A program made the translations under genes and the position numbers. Positions 34,682-47,565 of a DNA stretch of 64,000 nucleotides are shown here, one piece after another (positions within the stretch are counted from its first letter, which is position 1; every line of letters starts with the position of its first letter). The DNA comes from Tubulanus polymorphus (taxonomy: Eukaryota; Nemertea; Palaeonemertea; Tubulaniformes; Tubulanidae). The stretch lies in assembly GCF_964204645.1 (NCBI RefSeq), contig NC_134034.1, positions 5,079,414-5,143,413 on the forward strand, given 5' to 3'. The notes under the pieces were generated by a model. That model searched no databases. It saw only the letters and a list, made by a program, of their open reading frames with translations, and was not told the origin of the DNA.

Positions 34682-36837
34682 CTTGGAAGTACTGCGTGAT
34701 GTAACAGCGGTCGCTGATTGGCTGAAAAATTATTTTCCGACGCATCGCGTCGCTAGCTGCCGCACACGGAGCGATTGATGAGCGATTCTACTGCGACGTG
34801 CGATTTTCGATCGCACAATATCAAACATGTTTGATATTGTGCGATCGGTCGCTTGCGATGAAAACTGAAATCAGTCGCAGTCGCATGACCCCGCAGACGA
34901 GCGACGAGTCGCTGCGATTTCCATGCGATTTTTCAGTCGCACTGAAATCGCACGTAAAAATCGCTCGTGTGCGCCGGGCTTTACATGTATATAAAGCCTT
35001 TTGTACCTGTTGAGGTAAGAATTTTTAGAGATTCTGATTAAATTGAGGATGAACAAGATTTCATCCCCCAATGTCTATTATATGACACCGAAAGGAATAA
35101 CGTTTTGAATTCGCTTCGAGATGCCGATCGACAATTTTTCCGAGGATAAACATTTTATTCTATTGATGTCCTACGACAATGATTTTGAGATTTGTAACCT
35201 AGGGTCCTTTGGCTCAACTCCAGAACAGGTTAAAGTAGATATGCGGGCTCATCATTTCACCGAGAAAAGAATTACTACGCACTGATCGCTAAACGGTGAA
35301 GTGAATTGAAAAATCGGCAATCGGCAATCAGAAACCTGATAGTCGGTGATTTCTCGGGTCGACAATCGGCAATCGACAATCGGGGCCTTTGGAAACTGTT
35401 TGGATTGTTGTAAGATCTTCGATTGATCCATGCGTTATACTAAATCTGCGTCGCTTTTTGAACAACATTTGAGCTCCTAACTCACAACCCATGGGTAGGA
35501 CACTAAACCGACTGTTTATTTATTGAAATCTGCAATTTAATTGATTCGATTTAGGTGGGAAACACTATGACCCAGGAGGCTAGCTTGTTTCAATTTTGAT
35601 CGTTTCTAATCTATTTTCTTGTATTATCTTTGACTTGGTCATACAACTCTACGATTGTACGTTTATACTCTATAGTTTCTTTCAATCTCTCGTATTTGTT
35701 TTCAATATATATGATGTTCCATTCTTCGCATTTGAATGTGCTGCCAATAAAGGTACGTTTACGTGCACCTCTTACGAACTTAAGTGCCTTCATAGCCTAC
35801 GAATATCCGCAGCATCGACCAATCAAAACTGGAAAAGTCTTCTTTAATTGACTGGATTCGGATCCGTTACGAAATAACATTTTCATTTGGATGGCATTCA
35901 AAGATATTTCTAGTTTTGCTGGTAAAAAGATCCTAGTTATCAAGCGGTTATCAAAATCGAGAAAATTGTTCAAATTAAAATTGTCACATTTTCTCATGTG
36001 ACGGTGACAGAGAGGATAAAACTCCGGTTACAATATTCACGAATCATACTCAGTCGCAGTGATTACACGCCATTTACAAATCTGTGTATCTTCGCACTGG
36101 GATCTTTCTCTAGTTCATTGGTAAAATTTAAGTTTTTACAGTGGAGCCTGAAAATCCGTTTACAAGATCAATTACAGAGATTGAGACAAAGTCAAAACTT
36201 TTCATCAACCGAATACGCTTGGAAATGTTTAATTCATAGGACTAACTCACACGAAATGGGCAGCCGTGGGACATTTACGCGCTTTTGTGGAAGTACTTTA
36301 TCTATATTTTTTCTAGCATGTTATAGTGATGATTGTATTTTTGTACTGCACATTTTAGTAAAGAAATAAACTTATATAATAATGATAATTGTCAAGTTCG
36401 GACGGAACGCCGGTGGCACGAAGCCTACACGTTATACACTCAGGGCTCGGTCACGAAAAAACCGGGAACCGAGCCCAAACACCCCTGCACTATCCACTAG
36501 CATAGTGTTGGCATACACAGCACGGCCCCGGCCATGCGTTATAGACCCCTAGGTGATCGTTAACAGAACGACCCAGTAAAAATTGCAATTAATCGCGAAG
36601 GAAATATACATAGAGTCGCGCAATCACGAAGCCAAGAAAAAACTTAAAGCATCGCAACACCGTAACCCACCGTCAAAAATCCGAACCCCGAACCCCACTA
36701 TAAGACCACCGGAATGATTCATTCCATGATAACGGCCTTCAGCGGGAAAGCGAAAACTCGGACCTCCAACAATATGCTCCAACATCGCCTCGAGCCCCTG
36801 GCCCCGCAATGGTGGGACGTATATTTGACAAAAGGAC

Positions 36838-37082
36838 CCAGTTTAACTCCAGAATAGGTCAAAATAGTTCCATCGTGGATGGTTTTCTTAAATGAGGTGA
36901 GTGGTCCGGTTTTAAATTGCCGACAGAAACCTGATATTCGACCAGTTTTCACGTCGACAATCGGCAATCAGAAACCTGATTGTCGACAATTTTTTGAGTA
37001 GACAATCGGCAATCAGAAACGGCCGATTGTCGACCAGCTTTCTATTCGACAATCGGCAACCATAAACCAGATTGTCGTCCAC
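36838..37082. repeat. Second left-type terminus with CAATCGGCAATCAGAAACC repeats
   Basis: Begins CAGTTTAACTCCAGAATAGG and runs into at least four direct or inverted copies of GACAATCGGCAATCAGAAACC. Its order and sequence match the 5' part of the element at 47566, with GGTTTTCTT(A/T)AATGA(G/A)GTGAG words in common. Confidence 0.75.
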
Positions 37083-38371
37083 ACAATCAAAATCGCAGCG
37101 TAAGAATCCAAGAATTCTTACACTCTTGGAAGAATTCTTACTTTCTTACTCGTACGTCTAGTACATAGATATATAATTTAGTTTTTATAATTTGAATTAT
37201 ATAATGTTTCAAATTTTATTTCATAAATTTATAAAATTGATAAAATAACTTAAAATCAAACTCGTACTGTTTTTTTCAATAAAAAACATATATAAATTAT
37301 ATATTATCACACCCGTACCATTCGTACACTCATACACTTATACACATTCTAAATTCTAACATATTCATATTTTTTAACTAATATATTTCTTATTTTCAGC
37401 TAATGTAATTTATATTTTCTACCAATATATTTTATATTTCAACACTGGAAATGTATAAATTATATTCAAATATGTATTTATTTTCATAGTAATATATAAA
37501 ATCTATCAGATGAATATCATATTCATTACACAGCACTAGAATATGATATTTATCTTTAAAATGATACTAGTTATTGTTTCTAATTGCTAACTGGGTTAAA
37601 TAATATTTTGAATAGATTCAATAAGAAAAACAATAACTTAAATAATTAAGTTTTAGTTATAGAAACCTATTGTTTTTCTAATGTTTTTCTATTAATTCTT
37701 ATTAATACTAAATTTCTTTACATTTGACTAAAATAATACTAGAAAAACAATAAACTAACTAACTAAGTATCACTCATATTATTCTAGTACTGCCTAAATA
37801 TACTACCAATATCATATTTGAATTAATTACTTCTGAGACTTCAATATTTCAGAAATAAAGCGTAATTTGTATAAGGTACGTATTTAATACGTATTAGATA
37901 CCATTAATACCTATAACCCCTTTTTAATGAAATATTATTTTTACACTATTCTATACATTTTCGCCCAATATATTTTATTTTTTCAACCAATTTAACAGTC
38001 TATTTCTTATTTTGATTCATATAATTCATCATTAAGTTCGTGAATATATTTATTATTTCTTAATGTTTTTTTTCATTTTTATACTTTTTATTACAAATTT
38101 CACAACACTTAATATTATTCAATCTATCTGATAGATAAAATTTATATTATCTTTCAATTATGTATATTTAATCTTGCAATTATCATAGAAATCCAATAAC
38201 TGTTTCAAACTATAAACTGAAAATGAAACCATTCCAGAAACCATAATGATTAACTTAATGCGCTCTTGATTACTAATAAAATTTAATAAATTTAATATAT
38301 TTTCACTCATTTTTATAGTTAAATTTTTGTAGTTAAAATATATAAAATAAATTAAATTAAACGATTCTGTC

Positions 38372-38590
38372 TTAATCCTCTAAATCATTTTCTAAATTAA
38401 CTTTTTTATTCTTTTTATTTTTATTATTATTTCCATTTAACTTCTTTAATTTCTTACTTAATATCATATTTTCATTCATTAGATCCTTACTGATATTTTC
38501 ATAATAAAAGTATAATACGGCCAATATTAAACCTCCAGCAACTAAATAATGTTTCAAATCACTACTTCCGGTTGGAATGAAACCATCCAT
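38372..38590 (-). CDS. Small membrane/coiled-coil virus-like ORF, copy 2
   Basis: 72 codons: MDGFIPTGSSDLKHYLVAGG, a hydrophobic segment (LVAGGLILAVLYFYY), then ENISKDLMNENMILSKKLKK and an Asn/Lys tail. It is clearly paralogous to 285-578 (conserved IPTG.SDLKHYLVAGGLILA and ENISKDLMNEN). Conservation of the protein, with changes mainly outside the motif, suggests that it was under selection before integration. Function unknown; a small membrane protein of a virus-like element is an inference. Confidence 0.5.
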   Translation of the reverse strand: MDGFIPTGSSDLKHYLVAGGLILAVLYFYYENISKDLMNENMILSKKLKKLNGNNNKNKKNKKVNLENDLED

Positions 38591-38799
38591 TTATCTAAGA
38601 AAAAAAATGAAAAAATAAAAAAAATATTTACTAGTTTTTGATTTAATATTTTATAACCATTTTTGAAGTATTAAACTTTAAGATGATTAAATCTAATAAC
38701 AATTAAACAGTTATTCGTTAACTAATTTCACAATATTTTAACTATTATATATTTGAAACATACAGCTTAATCTTATTTCAATATATAATTATTATTCTT

Positions 38800-38915
38800 T
38801 TCATATTTGATATGTTTATTGGTTTGATAATGTTTTGATTTATGTGATTTTTAAATATTTACCTCCGCAATAACAATATATTTTTTCATTAGGATTGAAT
38901 TTTCTAAAATGTTCA
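38800..38915 (-). pseudogene. Decayed zinc-finger frame, copy 2
   Basis: The minus strand reads FNPNEKIYCYCGGKYL, then after a shift HKSKHYQTNKH. This aligns with YEPNEKALCNCGKYY..NKSHHLKSKYH at 642-869. Frame changes and stops make it non-functional. Confidence 0.45.
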
Positions 38916-39172
38916 TTTTATAACAAAACTGTTATTAAAACTCATTCAAATATAAATATTCAATGTTAAAATATGAATTATTTCTCACACTTTACTCACA
39001 CTTTTATGTTAAAAAATCTAATTTTAATCAACTCGTTAATTACTCGTTAATTTCACACTTTACTCACACTTTGCTCACATTTTCATGATTAATACAAAAA
39101 TAATTTATAATTTATTTTAAAATATATGAAATTCATGTAAATAATGTTCATATATATATGAATATTATTAGA

Positions 39173-39266
39173 GTAATAGGGAATAAGTTGTTTCATATCA
39201 AAGGTTGAAGGGGAGAGTGAGCTCGACCCTTCGACCTTTGGTATGAAACAACTTATTCCCTATTAC
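39173..39266. repeat. 40-bp inverted repeat hairpin at island edge
   Basis: The arms 39173-39212 and 39227-39266 match at 38 of 40 bases (GTAATAGGGAATAAGTTGTT ...), with a 14-base loop. It marks the boundary between the AT-rich island and the TIR of the enclosing element. Confidence 0.92.
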
Positions 39267-39420
39267 TTATTGCATCTTTTTTCTATTTCATGGTCGACTA
39301 TCAGGTTTCTGATTGCCGATTGCCGATTTCTCAATTCACTTCACCGTCTATCGATCAGCGCGTAGTAATTCTTTTCTCGGTGAAATGATGAGCCCGCATA
39401 TCTACCTTAACCTGTTCTGG

Positions 39421-39545
39421 GGCCAGTTGCTCAAAGTTTGGTTAAAGATAACCGGCCGTTAAATACCATAGTAACAATGAAATTTCAATTGTCACCATAT
39501 CAACTATCCACTGGTTGCTCTAACCAACCTTTGAGCAACTGGCCC
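39421..39545. mobile_element. 125-bp MITE nested in the right TIR
   Basis: Ends GGCCAGTTGCTCAAAG and, exactly inverted, CTTTGAGCAACTGGCC. CTGG lies on both sides (39417-39420 and 39546-39549), but part of this may belong to the TIR. Removing it restores the continuous terminus found at 35211. Confidence 0.8.
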
Positions 39546-42499
39546 CTGGAGTTGAGCCATTTCGTTTATAAACGAAGAAACGGACACGTCCCCCTGAGTA
39601 GGGTAATCGGTCCACCCACGGGGTGTAGTTTGGTCACGGTTTTGGTTTCGAATAATGATGGTTCAAGGCAACCAAGGATGTCGCACGATGTTGGTCTACA
39701 ATTTACGCACTGACCTGCAGTCCGGTTACACAATGACCCCAACGCAAGACTTGGGCGCGCGATATAGCTAGAAGTCAGTGGGGAAAACAACTAATTATCG
39801 ATATTCGGCTGATGACAAATCGTGCACAGGGCCAGTAATGTGCATTTACCAGTTTTCAATCAACGACTAGATGTGATCACGTGCTCGAACGAAATGGCTC
39901 GGAAAAACAAACTGATATTACTAGAAATTACCGAGAACAATAATCGTTATAACCGTGCGTCAATTATCGTGCGTCATTATAGGTATATGATACATGCATG
40001 ATATTGGAGGAGTTTAGAAGTATGCGTCTTCATCGGTCTTCATCTCTGTGACGTAACGCGTAGGATTAGCAGATAAAAATACCAATCACACCCAGTCCCC
40101 TGATCGTGCGCTGATATGAGCGGGCGTAGGTTTAGCCAGCCCGATTTGGAGCTCATGGACGCATAAACAATATTTACCAACGTACTTTTTCTGTACACGG
40201 CCCCGTAGTGAGTAAATGCCGACCTAGAAAAGTAATCCATTAAAAAAAAACTAGAACCATGGAACCAGATCTCGGTTCCTTTCTTCTGCGATAGGGTTTA
40301 CTTCTAGAGTTACACCGACCATTCGTGAAGCTCGATGTCCGTGTTGTAATGATTATATAAACTCCCAGAGTAAGAATGAACAAGAAGTCTATGGAGCATG
40401 AGATTTCGTCGAAAAATCGGAAGTTCCGCCGATGGATTTGATCGATTTCCAAATAACTTTTGTGATACACTTGAATTAATCAATGATACCGGACGGCAAT
40501 GGTTATAATGAATTCGATCGCAAATTATCGTTTATGCGACAGAGATTATAGGAGAAAATTGTGTTGCGACCATCCAAATACACGTCTAAACTAGCATGAT
40601 ACAAGATACTGCACGATTACACGTCATCACCGATGAGAGCAACATAATACCGATTGTTTTGTTTGTTTATTATTACTACGTTATAATTGGAATGTTTTGC
40701 GTAAATAGTATCTCAATATTTCATCTATTTTCTACCTCAACCCACTGAGCGTCAAACATTAACGGGAGCGATATTTCTTTTTCCCAACTTATTAGGGAGA
40801 GACCAGAGAAGAATCGTCGACCAAGAACCAGGATTCGAGCACATAAACACTGGATTGGCGAAATGCTTCCTCTTTGATTGGTAAAGATTTAAAAGGCAAT
40901 GATCGCGCAATAGAAATTTCACGGTACACAAGAATATCGATACCCACCATTTTGTGTGCAAGTTATTTCTGCACAGGTCTGTAAGGAAGTCATATTAGAG
41001 TTCGAAAGGTTTCCTAGAAACTGGTACCAATTCAAAGTTTCAATGTACCCTATAAAATCGGAAATGATATCGTTGTAACAAAATGGTCAAAACAATATAA
41101 TTAGTTTTGTTACAACATAATCATTCCTTAACTTAAGATGACTATTAGAATAAAGTGTAAACGTTGAATGAACGTTTAGGAAATATTTCAGATTCGATTT
41201 TCATTCATGGTGGGAGTTTTTATTTCAATAATTGCTTGATGAAGTGTGTATAGTAAAGTTTTAACTCAAAACTGTACGTACTGGATCAGATATTCCAAGA
41301 CTTATCTATGTTTCTTAAATAAGAGTTAAATGTGACACTAGAATTTGGCAATTGGGTTCCGTCGATCAGCGAATTGCGTAAAAGGGGCTCATTTCCTATT
41401 TCTCATTTCACTTTTTACGCTCACGATGAAACGTTTGTCAGAATTAGCATATAATAATTGCACCGAATATTCTGCGAAAATAAATAGACTATTTCACTGA
41501 CGATGTCGCTGGCCTTTACCCAATGAAGTTAATTAATTTTATCTTTCCAAAGCGGAAAGGTCAGTAATAATCAAGTGAGATCCGTGAGCCGTATATGAAA
41601 TAAAAAGTATGTAGGCCTTCTCTCCCTGACGCTCTGATTATTTGAATGCGTCGGAAAGATTCTTCCCAACAAACTATGCAGATATTTGAGCTGTGTTGAA
41701 TTTGACTGATAATTATTCCAGGGTACCGAAATCAGTTATTGTAATTTTGTTTGATGTTACAGCATCAGTTCCACAAACGTGTATCTTTACATGTCGAACA
41801 TTGAGAATGCGATTCTGGTTAGTATGATATAATTCCGATATTTCGACGATCGTGTGAATCCCGGCTATTTGCTCGTTAAATCTAAAGAACGTCTGCAAGT
41901 GCGACCCTTCCCTGTATTTATCCTGAATACTTTTAAATCATACTAGGGGATATACTTGCAACACAGCTTTTGCTCCGAAAACTCTCCCAGATCTTACTAT
42001 TGAGGTTCGACAGTACCATAAAGCAGGATTAAGTGGGTGAAGTTTGGTTAAAAAGGCGTTACTATTGTAAACTAATTGAAACCGAATATCAGTTAGTCAG
42101 AAAATAGCGAACCATTCGATTGTGAACGGCCGCTAGATTTTGGACCAAATTCCAAGATGGCTGTTATACTGCGAAATACGTAAGGCCGAATATTATAGTG
42201 CGTTCCATTGTAAGATCCGACCACTAGTCGACTACTTCAGAAAACCAAAGTTTGCCCTAGGTGAAAATCGATCGACTATTAGCGGATAAGTGAAACCGAA
42301 TGTCATTATAGTTCGAAAATGGTCACGCAATATTGTGTGCGGTCATTCTAGTTCAGACGTGGTTCATAGTTTCGGGCACTGGGGGAAATTTACATGATAA
42401 CATATGTATACGTATAATAACTATAGTGCGTCGATGAACACTAGTCAACTATCCACGAAATGCCGATGTTAATTTAACAACACTAAATGTCCATGATAA

Positions 42500-42800
42500 T
42501 TGTTGTATACATTTCATCTATATTCTAAATTCCTTTAATGTTTAAATGTTTACGTGTAATAGCTCTTTGTTTCTTGAGACAGTTTGTCTGTGTCTAACGC
42601 GTTAATTGTTGTTTGTCTCACTGTCATGTCACTACTCGTCACCTTTGTTTTTGTATCATTTTCCAAGTCTCCACCTGTCTCGTATCTCAATGTATATAAA
42701 TAGTTTGTGTGTAAAAATAAATCAGTTCCAGTTTCGGTATTCCAAATTGATAGTTCGCTCGTTACTCTTTCGCTCTGTTCCGGATTTCTGACGTCGACCT
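42500..42800 (+). mobile_element. Possible solo LTR
   Basis: A TATA-like TATATAAATAG (about 42693) is followed 20 bases on by AATAAATCAG and a T/C-rich end, the promoter/poly(A) layout of a short LTR. The boundaries and family could not be set, and no internal retroelement sequence adjoins it. Confidence 0.25.
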
Positions 42801-44243
42801 TTCTTCGAGAATAGGACAGAATATAGCTTTGCTAATTTAACTCGCTGATCCTGAAAAATGATAGTGGTTAGAATCCTGCAGTTTTAAAGAGGAAAGGATG
42901 TTTACGTTGAACGGATAGTTTTACTGGAAGGCTTGTGGACTGTAAACCTGTTCGGTTGAGGGTCTGATGATGCTCACATGCAGTGAATATCCTAATATCA
43001 AATTTCAAGCACCAATCACATCCATAAATGCGTATGATGCAAATACGCATTTAGCCATTTATTTACAATATTGTTATCAATACGGCAGTCATACGAGAAT
43101 GGAACCTCGCCCAATCGCGAGTGCAGTAGACAGTTAAACTGTCATTTACATGAACTGAATACACCCTACGCAAACTCACTTCGCAACCAAATCCAAACGG
43201 TATTGAATTCCCTCTTGACAGCCGTCACCGTTGGTGTCAGCAAAGAATTTGTACGCCTCGGTGATTATCTGAACTTGTCCCCGTCTCGTCTCTGATTACT
43301 GATCAGAATTTTAATAGCCGAATGCATTAATATTTAAACAGAATCCCTGAGGGGTTTTCGTTAAAAATTGCTCATTAAAAATTGAAGATTGCCTTTGAAA
43401 TGCTTTTGTTTCTAATGTATATGGAATGAAAGGTGATGGTTTAATAGATCGAGCATATAGAACTGAGCTTATAGAATAGAAATGATGGTACTCCGTATTT
43501 ACACCAAATTCCCCCATCACTAAAAGTCTGGCTCTGAACGGTTCAGTTACCGACCCCGAATTGTCCCACCAGGTCAGAATTTCGCATTCACAGGCATGTT
43601 CGGAGAAGAGAAGGGAATCTAATGTTTCTAATCTGAGGAAAAAGACACCTGATGTTTGTGTCTTCTAAGAATAATTTCAAACTCTCAAACCGTGCCACAC
43701 GCAAACGTGAAAATACAGCGTGGGGGAAAATTGGGGATTCTGATCCAGTCCCCTCTTAACACGTCCACCGCCCAGAGCTGCCTTTAACAACACACACAAA
43801 TCCAAAAAAAATCTAAAAACTACTTAAAGCTAACCAAAACGGAACCCAAAACACTAAAAATCTATCTTTCATCCAGCTGTAGATAACTATTTAGATTTTT
43901 AACACGACGTAACTTTCTTCTTGACTAGTGCTCTTAGTGCTCTGTATTTCTTACAACGGTAGAAAATAAAGGCACGCAAATGACAATAGATAATAGAACA
44001 TAGAAAAACTTTGCCGTAGATATACTGTAAATTATGACATCATTTTGACACGCCACACCATTTACTTGAAACTATCTTTAACGTGTCAAATGTTTCCTTA
44101 AACTATTTCCCGTTTTGACAAAATAGTTCGACGGTTCGACGCGCCAAAACTAAAAAACAGTTTCAGGCGGCAAGAATGCTAGCGTGGATATAGGCCTGCT
44201 GTTGAAACCGAATATAATTTTTCACCTGTTGTCAACATGAAAG

Positions 44244-44590
44244 CTCCCATTGTCCTTCGGACAGGAAAACAATCAAAGGCTTCGGATATTCAGTCATGCA
44301 AATCAATGTTGTCTTTTCATTCACTAAATAGTCATTCATAGGCCTATAACGCGTCAAATTTGATGTGACGCAGGCATACTCTTTCATTCTATTCCGTTGC
44401 AGGTGATGCATGTACAAGCGTATGCCTGCGGGATGCTTCGAAACCCAAACCCGATGAACATCAGTTTGTTAAGGGGCTGTCCATAAAAGAAGCCTATAAA
44501 AACCCTCTCCCATTGTCCTTCGGACAGGAAAACAATCAAAGGCTTCGAATATTCAGTCATGCAAATCAATGTTGTCTTTTCATTCACTTA
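44244..44590. repeat. Direct repeat pair of ~85 bp, 263 bp apart
   Basis: 44244-44328 and 44507-44590 share CTCCCATTGTCCTTCGGACA through CATTCACT with one or two differences. Function unknown; possibly the ends of a short mobile or satellite unit. Confidence 0.9.
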
Positions 44591-46291
44591 ATCATTTACA
44601 TGTATTATACATTCTGGACTACAGTTTCCAGGCCACAAATGATACCATTCTCAAAATCCCTGAAAATGACCAAGCAGACAGGTATTTATCCTTATCTATT
44701 AAAAAAACATGATTCTTTGGAAATATTGACTAGGCGGGAAGCATTTTTATTTTCAATGAAAATATATGGGCTCAACCTATGTTTGTTTTTTCTTAAAGAC
44801 TAATATACCCAGCTTTTACAAGTAAAATGTGTCGTAAAAAGGTCAACCGAAAATCACTACAAATACTCCCACTGAATGAAAACATTGTCAAAAATATCTT
44901 TTACAGTTTTCAACATGCCTTGAATATCATATTGATTTATTGGCATGAAGGGAGCGCTTGTAAAAACGACTGTGGAATTTCCCGTAAAATGGACCAATCG
45001 CCGAACATTTCAGCAAGCAAGGAAGTATTTCGCAAATTGATGTATGACTTGAGCGAAGTCCACAGTACTGACTTTACTATGCCCAGTAATAAAGTCACAA
45101 AGCACCTTGTTCGAGGTATTTTTGTGTGAACTGGTATATACTCACGCATATAAGGGGATTCAAGCAGATGGATATGGAGCAATATCATTACGTTGGTGCT
45201 ACGATAGCAATACAATGGACTGAAGAATTAGTCGCACCTACGAGCAATTATCTCAATCGTTGAGATGATTGCTCGTTGGTCGCACACACGCAAGTGTCGA
45301 TTGTCTGTTCGGTCACCAAGAAGTGAGTTGCATTTCGCTCGCTGGTAAAATCAGTTGAATCTTACTGTAGATGCACCTAACGATATGCGAAGATTCACAT
45401 TCTGGAGAACCAGGACCGACTTCCCATTATGATTAAATAAATGGTTTTCAACGCCGTCAAAACAATCACCATTCATCTTGATTTAGCATTACATCAAAGC
45501 AAGTTGCACAGTCGTGACTATAAGTATGGTATCAAATCTTGGAACAGGTATGAAGTTACCCCATTTCTATCGACCCATATATATTAGTATTGCCTGAACG
45601 ATATAACTTAGCTGTGCCATGGATGTATAAACTAGATTATAGTTTGTACGTCCATGGTTTTACATGCTTGATCATCGGCATGGCATACGTGGCGACATTT
45701 TCAAATCGAGTGAATTACGTATCTATTGATACAGAGAGATAGCAAGGCGAGGAGCGGACGTTTTTGTTTATATCGGTCTCTCAGAAGTGGTGGTGGCGAA
45801 TCCGTATAACTTTTTCTTCGATCGTATGTTACAAGAGGATATCAAAGGTCATCAGTTAAATGAACCATACTGTCGCGTTAATTAAACTATTGCGACTGTC
45901 GTAAAAGAAGACTTTAAACGACCGGTTTACGGTACATGTCGTTAATTGCCTAGTTACTCAGGTAATATCCGGTTCAATTATCGTTTAGTTGCAGCAATGC
46001 GCCGCAGACGGAATTTTCCGAAAAAAGACTTTCTCCTTGATCCCGAATTCACCCGATCTTTTCGCTTGCTTGAATTAAACTGAATTCAACCTACACTAGT
46101 TCTTATTCGTATTACGGTGTCTGTTTGAACGTATAACTATGATTATATGGACCTTCTTTACTTAACTAAACCAAACCAATGTCAACTCAACGAGGGAAAT
46201 CAATATTAACGTTAACATTAAGTACATGTAACACAAATTAGATCCCTAATGAACATATCCAGTCCCCTCCCTCCATAACCTATAATAATAC

Positions 46292-46328
<37 letters not shown>

Positions 46329-47565
46329 ATGATAATACAGCACGGGTATCTTATCATCAATGTCAGATCAAGCTACTCGACGATAAAAAATCAGAAATGT
46401 ATTAATCATAACGGCAACGTACGATATCGACACCGAATACGAGAATAACATAACCAAATACCAAAATAGGAACAGTTGACGAGTTTTTTAAGAGGCCGTC
46501 ATCGAACAGTAAGACCGTGACTTTCCTCGACAATTTATTTGCATTTTGTCGAAGCATGAATTAAGCGACTTTAAGACTTCCATAAACATTCTGTCGTAGG
46601 TTGAAAAGACATTTTGTGGATTTACGTGTTTTAACGATTACAAAATTCACTGCATACTGAAATACATGTAGTTTACTTTAAAATTGTAAAGGCAACAGAT
46701 CGATTGGAGGATTCAAATTCTGTGCGTCGTCAAACGTTAATTTCATAAACCCAAGTGACACATCTGAATCGTCGAAAAACAGACTCATAACAGAATATGA
46801 TCTGGAGCAACAGGTTTCCGGGCGCGTGTACCTAGTTCTTAAACCACATTCGTGGTATCCGTAACGATAGTAAACCTGTCTCCAAGAAAATCTCGCCTTT
46901 TTAACGTTTCTTCACGCATAGGAAGACTGTTCCCTTCTTTATATCCGGACACATTTCTGAATGATTAGAATCGTTATCGATATGAAATGCTCGATAGAAA
47001 ATATAACTTAGAAGTGAAAATCGATGTCGCTCAGTTTTACGACATTGTACCCGAATTCACACGAGAATCGCTCTAATTCCGTAGGAGGATGTAAAATAAG
47101 TGGCATTCGTTCGTATAAAACAAACGTTAAATCTAATACACAATAAAAAATGTCTAGGGTTTAAAAACAGGCAGCATAGTTATTAAAATTAAAGAAATCA
47201 GCAAAATGCGGAGGTTGACACTAGAGACTATGTTGGTAAAATAAATCTTTTCAACTGCTTGTGGGTTCTAAAATGTGCCAACCCATGATTTGGTGATTTT
47301 GGTAATAGGTTAAAATGAAATTGATTTTATAGAAATAAACATTTCTATTATATAGTATAGGATCATTCATTTATTACGTACGCATAAAATTTGAATTGTT
47401 CAACCCCCCCTTCCCTTGTGTACGCAAAATCGGCCATTTTTTCATATACATTAATCATTACAGTACGCTGACCCTTCCCCTCCCACCGTTGTATTGACAA
47501 CAGCCCCAGGGACGTCACACGCATGAAAATTAAACAATCGTCTCATTGGACACGCGAAAGGCCAT

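Larger units (their letters stand above)
34282..34980. mobile_element. Internally deleted PIF/Harbinger element, TTA duplication
   Basis: TTA flanks both ends (34279-34281, 34981-34983), and the TIRs read AGCAAGGCGCACACGAGCGA and, inverted, AGCCCGGCGCACACGAGCGA. The plus strand keeps a transposase start, MADIDDETFAALMGAYLIL then RRRRRR (34436-34546). The minus strand keeps the start of the partner protein, MATPSSTKTQAWTREMED then WQERPCLYD (34681 to about 34545), a MADF/Myb-like DNA-binding fold. The two run toward each other and meet at a deletion near 34540. A 40-bp perfect palindrome lies at 34808-34847. Confidence 0.82.
37100..39170. other. Very AT-rich island, probable virus-derived or Polinton-like remnant
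   Basis: About 2 kb of markedly AT-rich sequence, sharply different from the flanks. It contains the membrane/coiled-coil ORF (38372-38590) and a decayed zinc-finger frame (about 38800-38915), in the same order and strand as at 285-869. The rest (37100-38370) has many stops and no readable gene. Confidence 0.55.
35211..39558. mobile_element. TIR/foldback element enclosing an AT-rich virus-like island
   Basis: The left end GGCTCAACTCCAGAACAGGT (35211 on) and the right end (inverted, 39558 back to 39297) match over about 130 bases of terminal sequence, then continue into repeats of CAATCGGCAATCAGAAACCT. The right TIR is split by a small MITE (39421-39545). A second left-type end lies inside at about 36838-37082, so two elements may be nested. 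The same family forms the element at 47566-48976. No transposase of its own is recognised. ORFs at 35611-35997 (minus) and 35998-36369 (plus) have no known domain. Confidence 0.7.
39559..47565. other. Intergenic, scattered small repeats
   Basis: No gene recognised. It holds a 12-bp inverted repeat GTTGTAACAAAA (41072-41083 / 41105-41116), a possible solo LTR (about 42500-42800), a scrap reading TAVIREWN near 43079 like the end of a LINE ORF, a direct repeat pair (44244-44328, 44507-44590), a 16-bp hairpin CGAGCAATTATCTCAA (45239-45274, one mismatch) and (AAT)n at about 46286-46330. ORFs at 44513-45129 have no recognisable domain. Confidence 0.5.

Noticed and set aside
35596-36369. Cluster of ORFs on both strands
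   Set aside because: No domain, no consistent splice structure, and no support beyond length; left as unidentified content of the TIR element.
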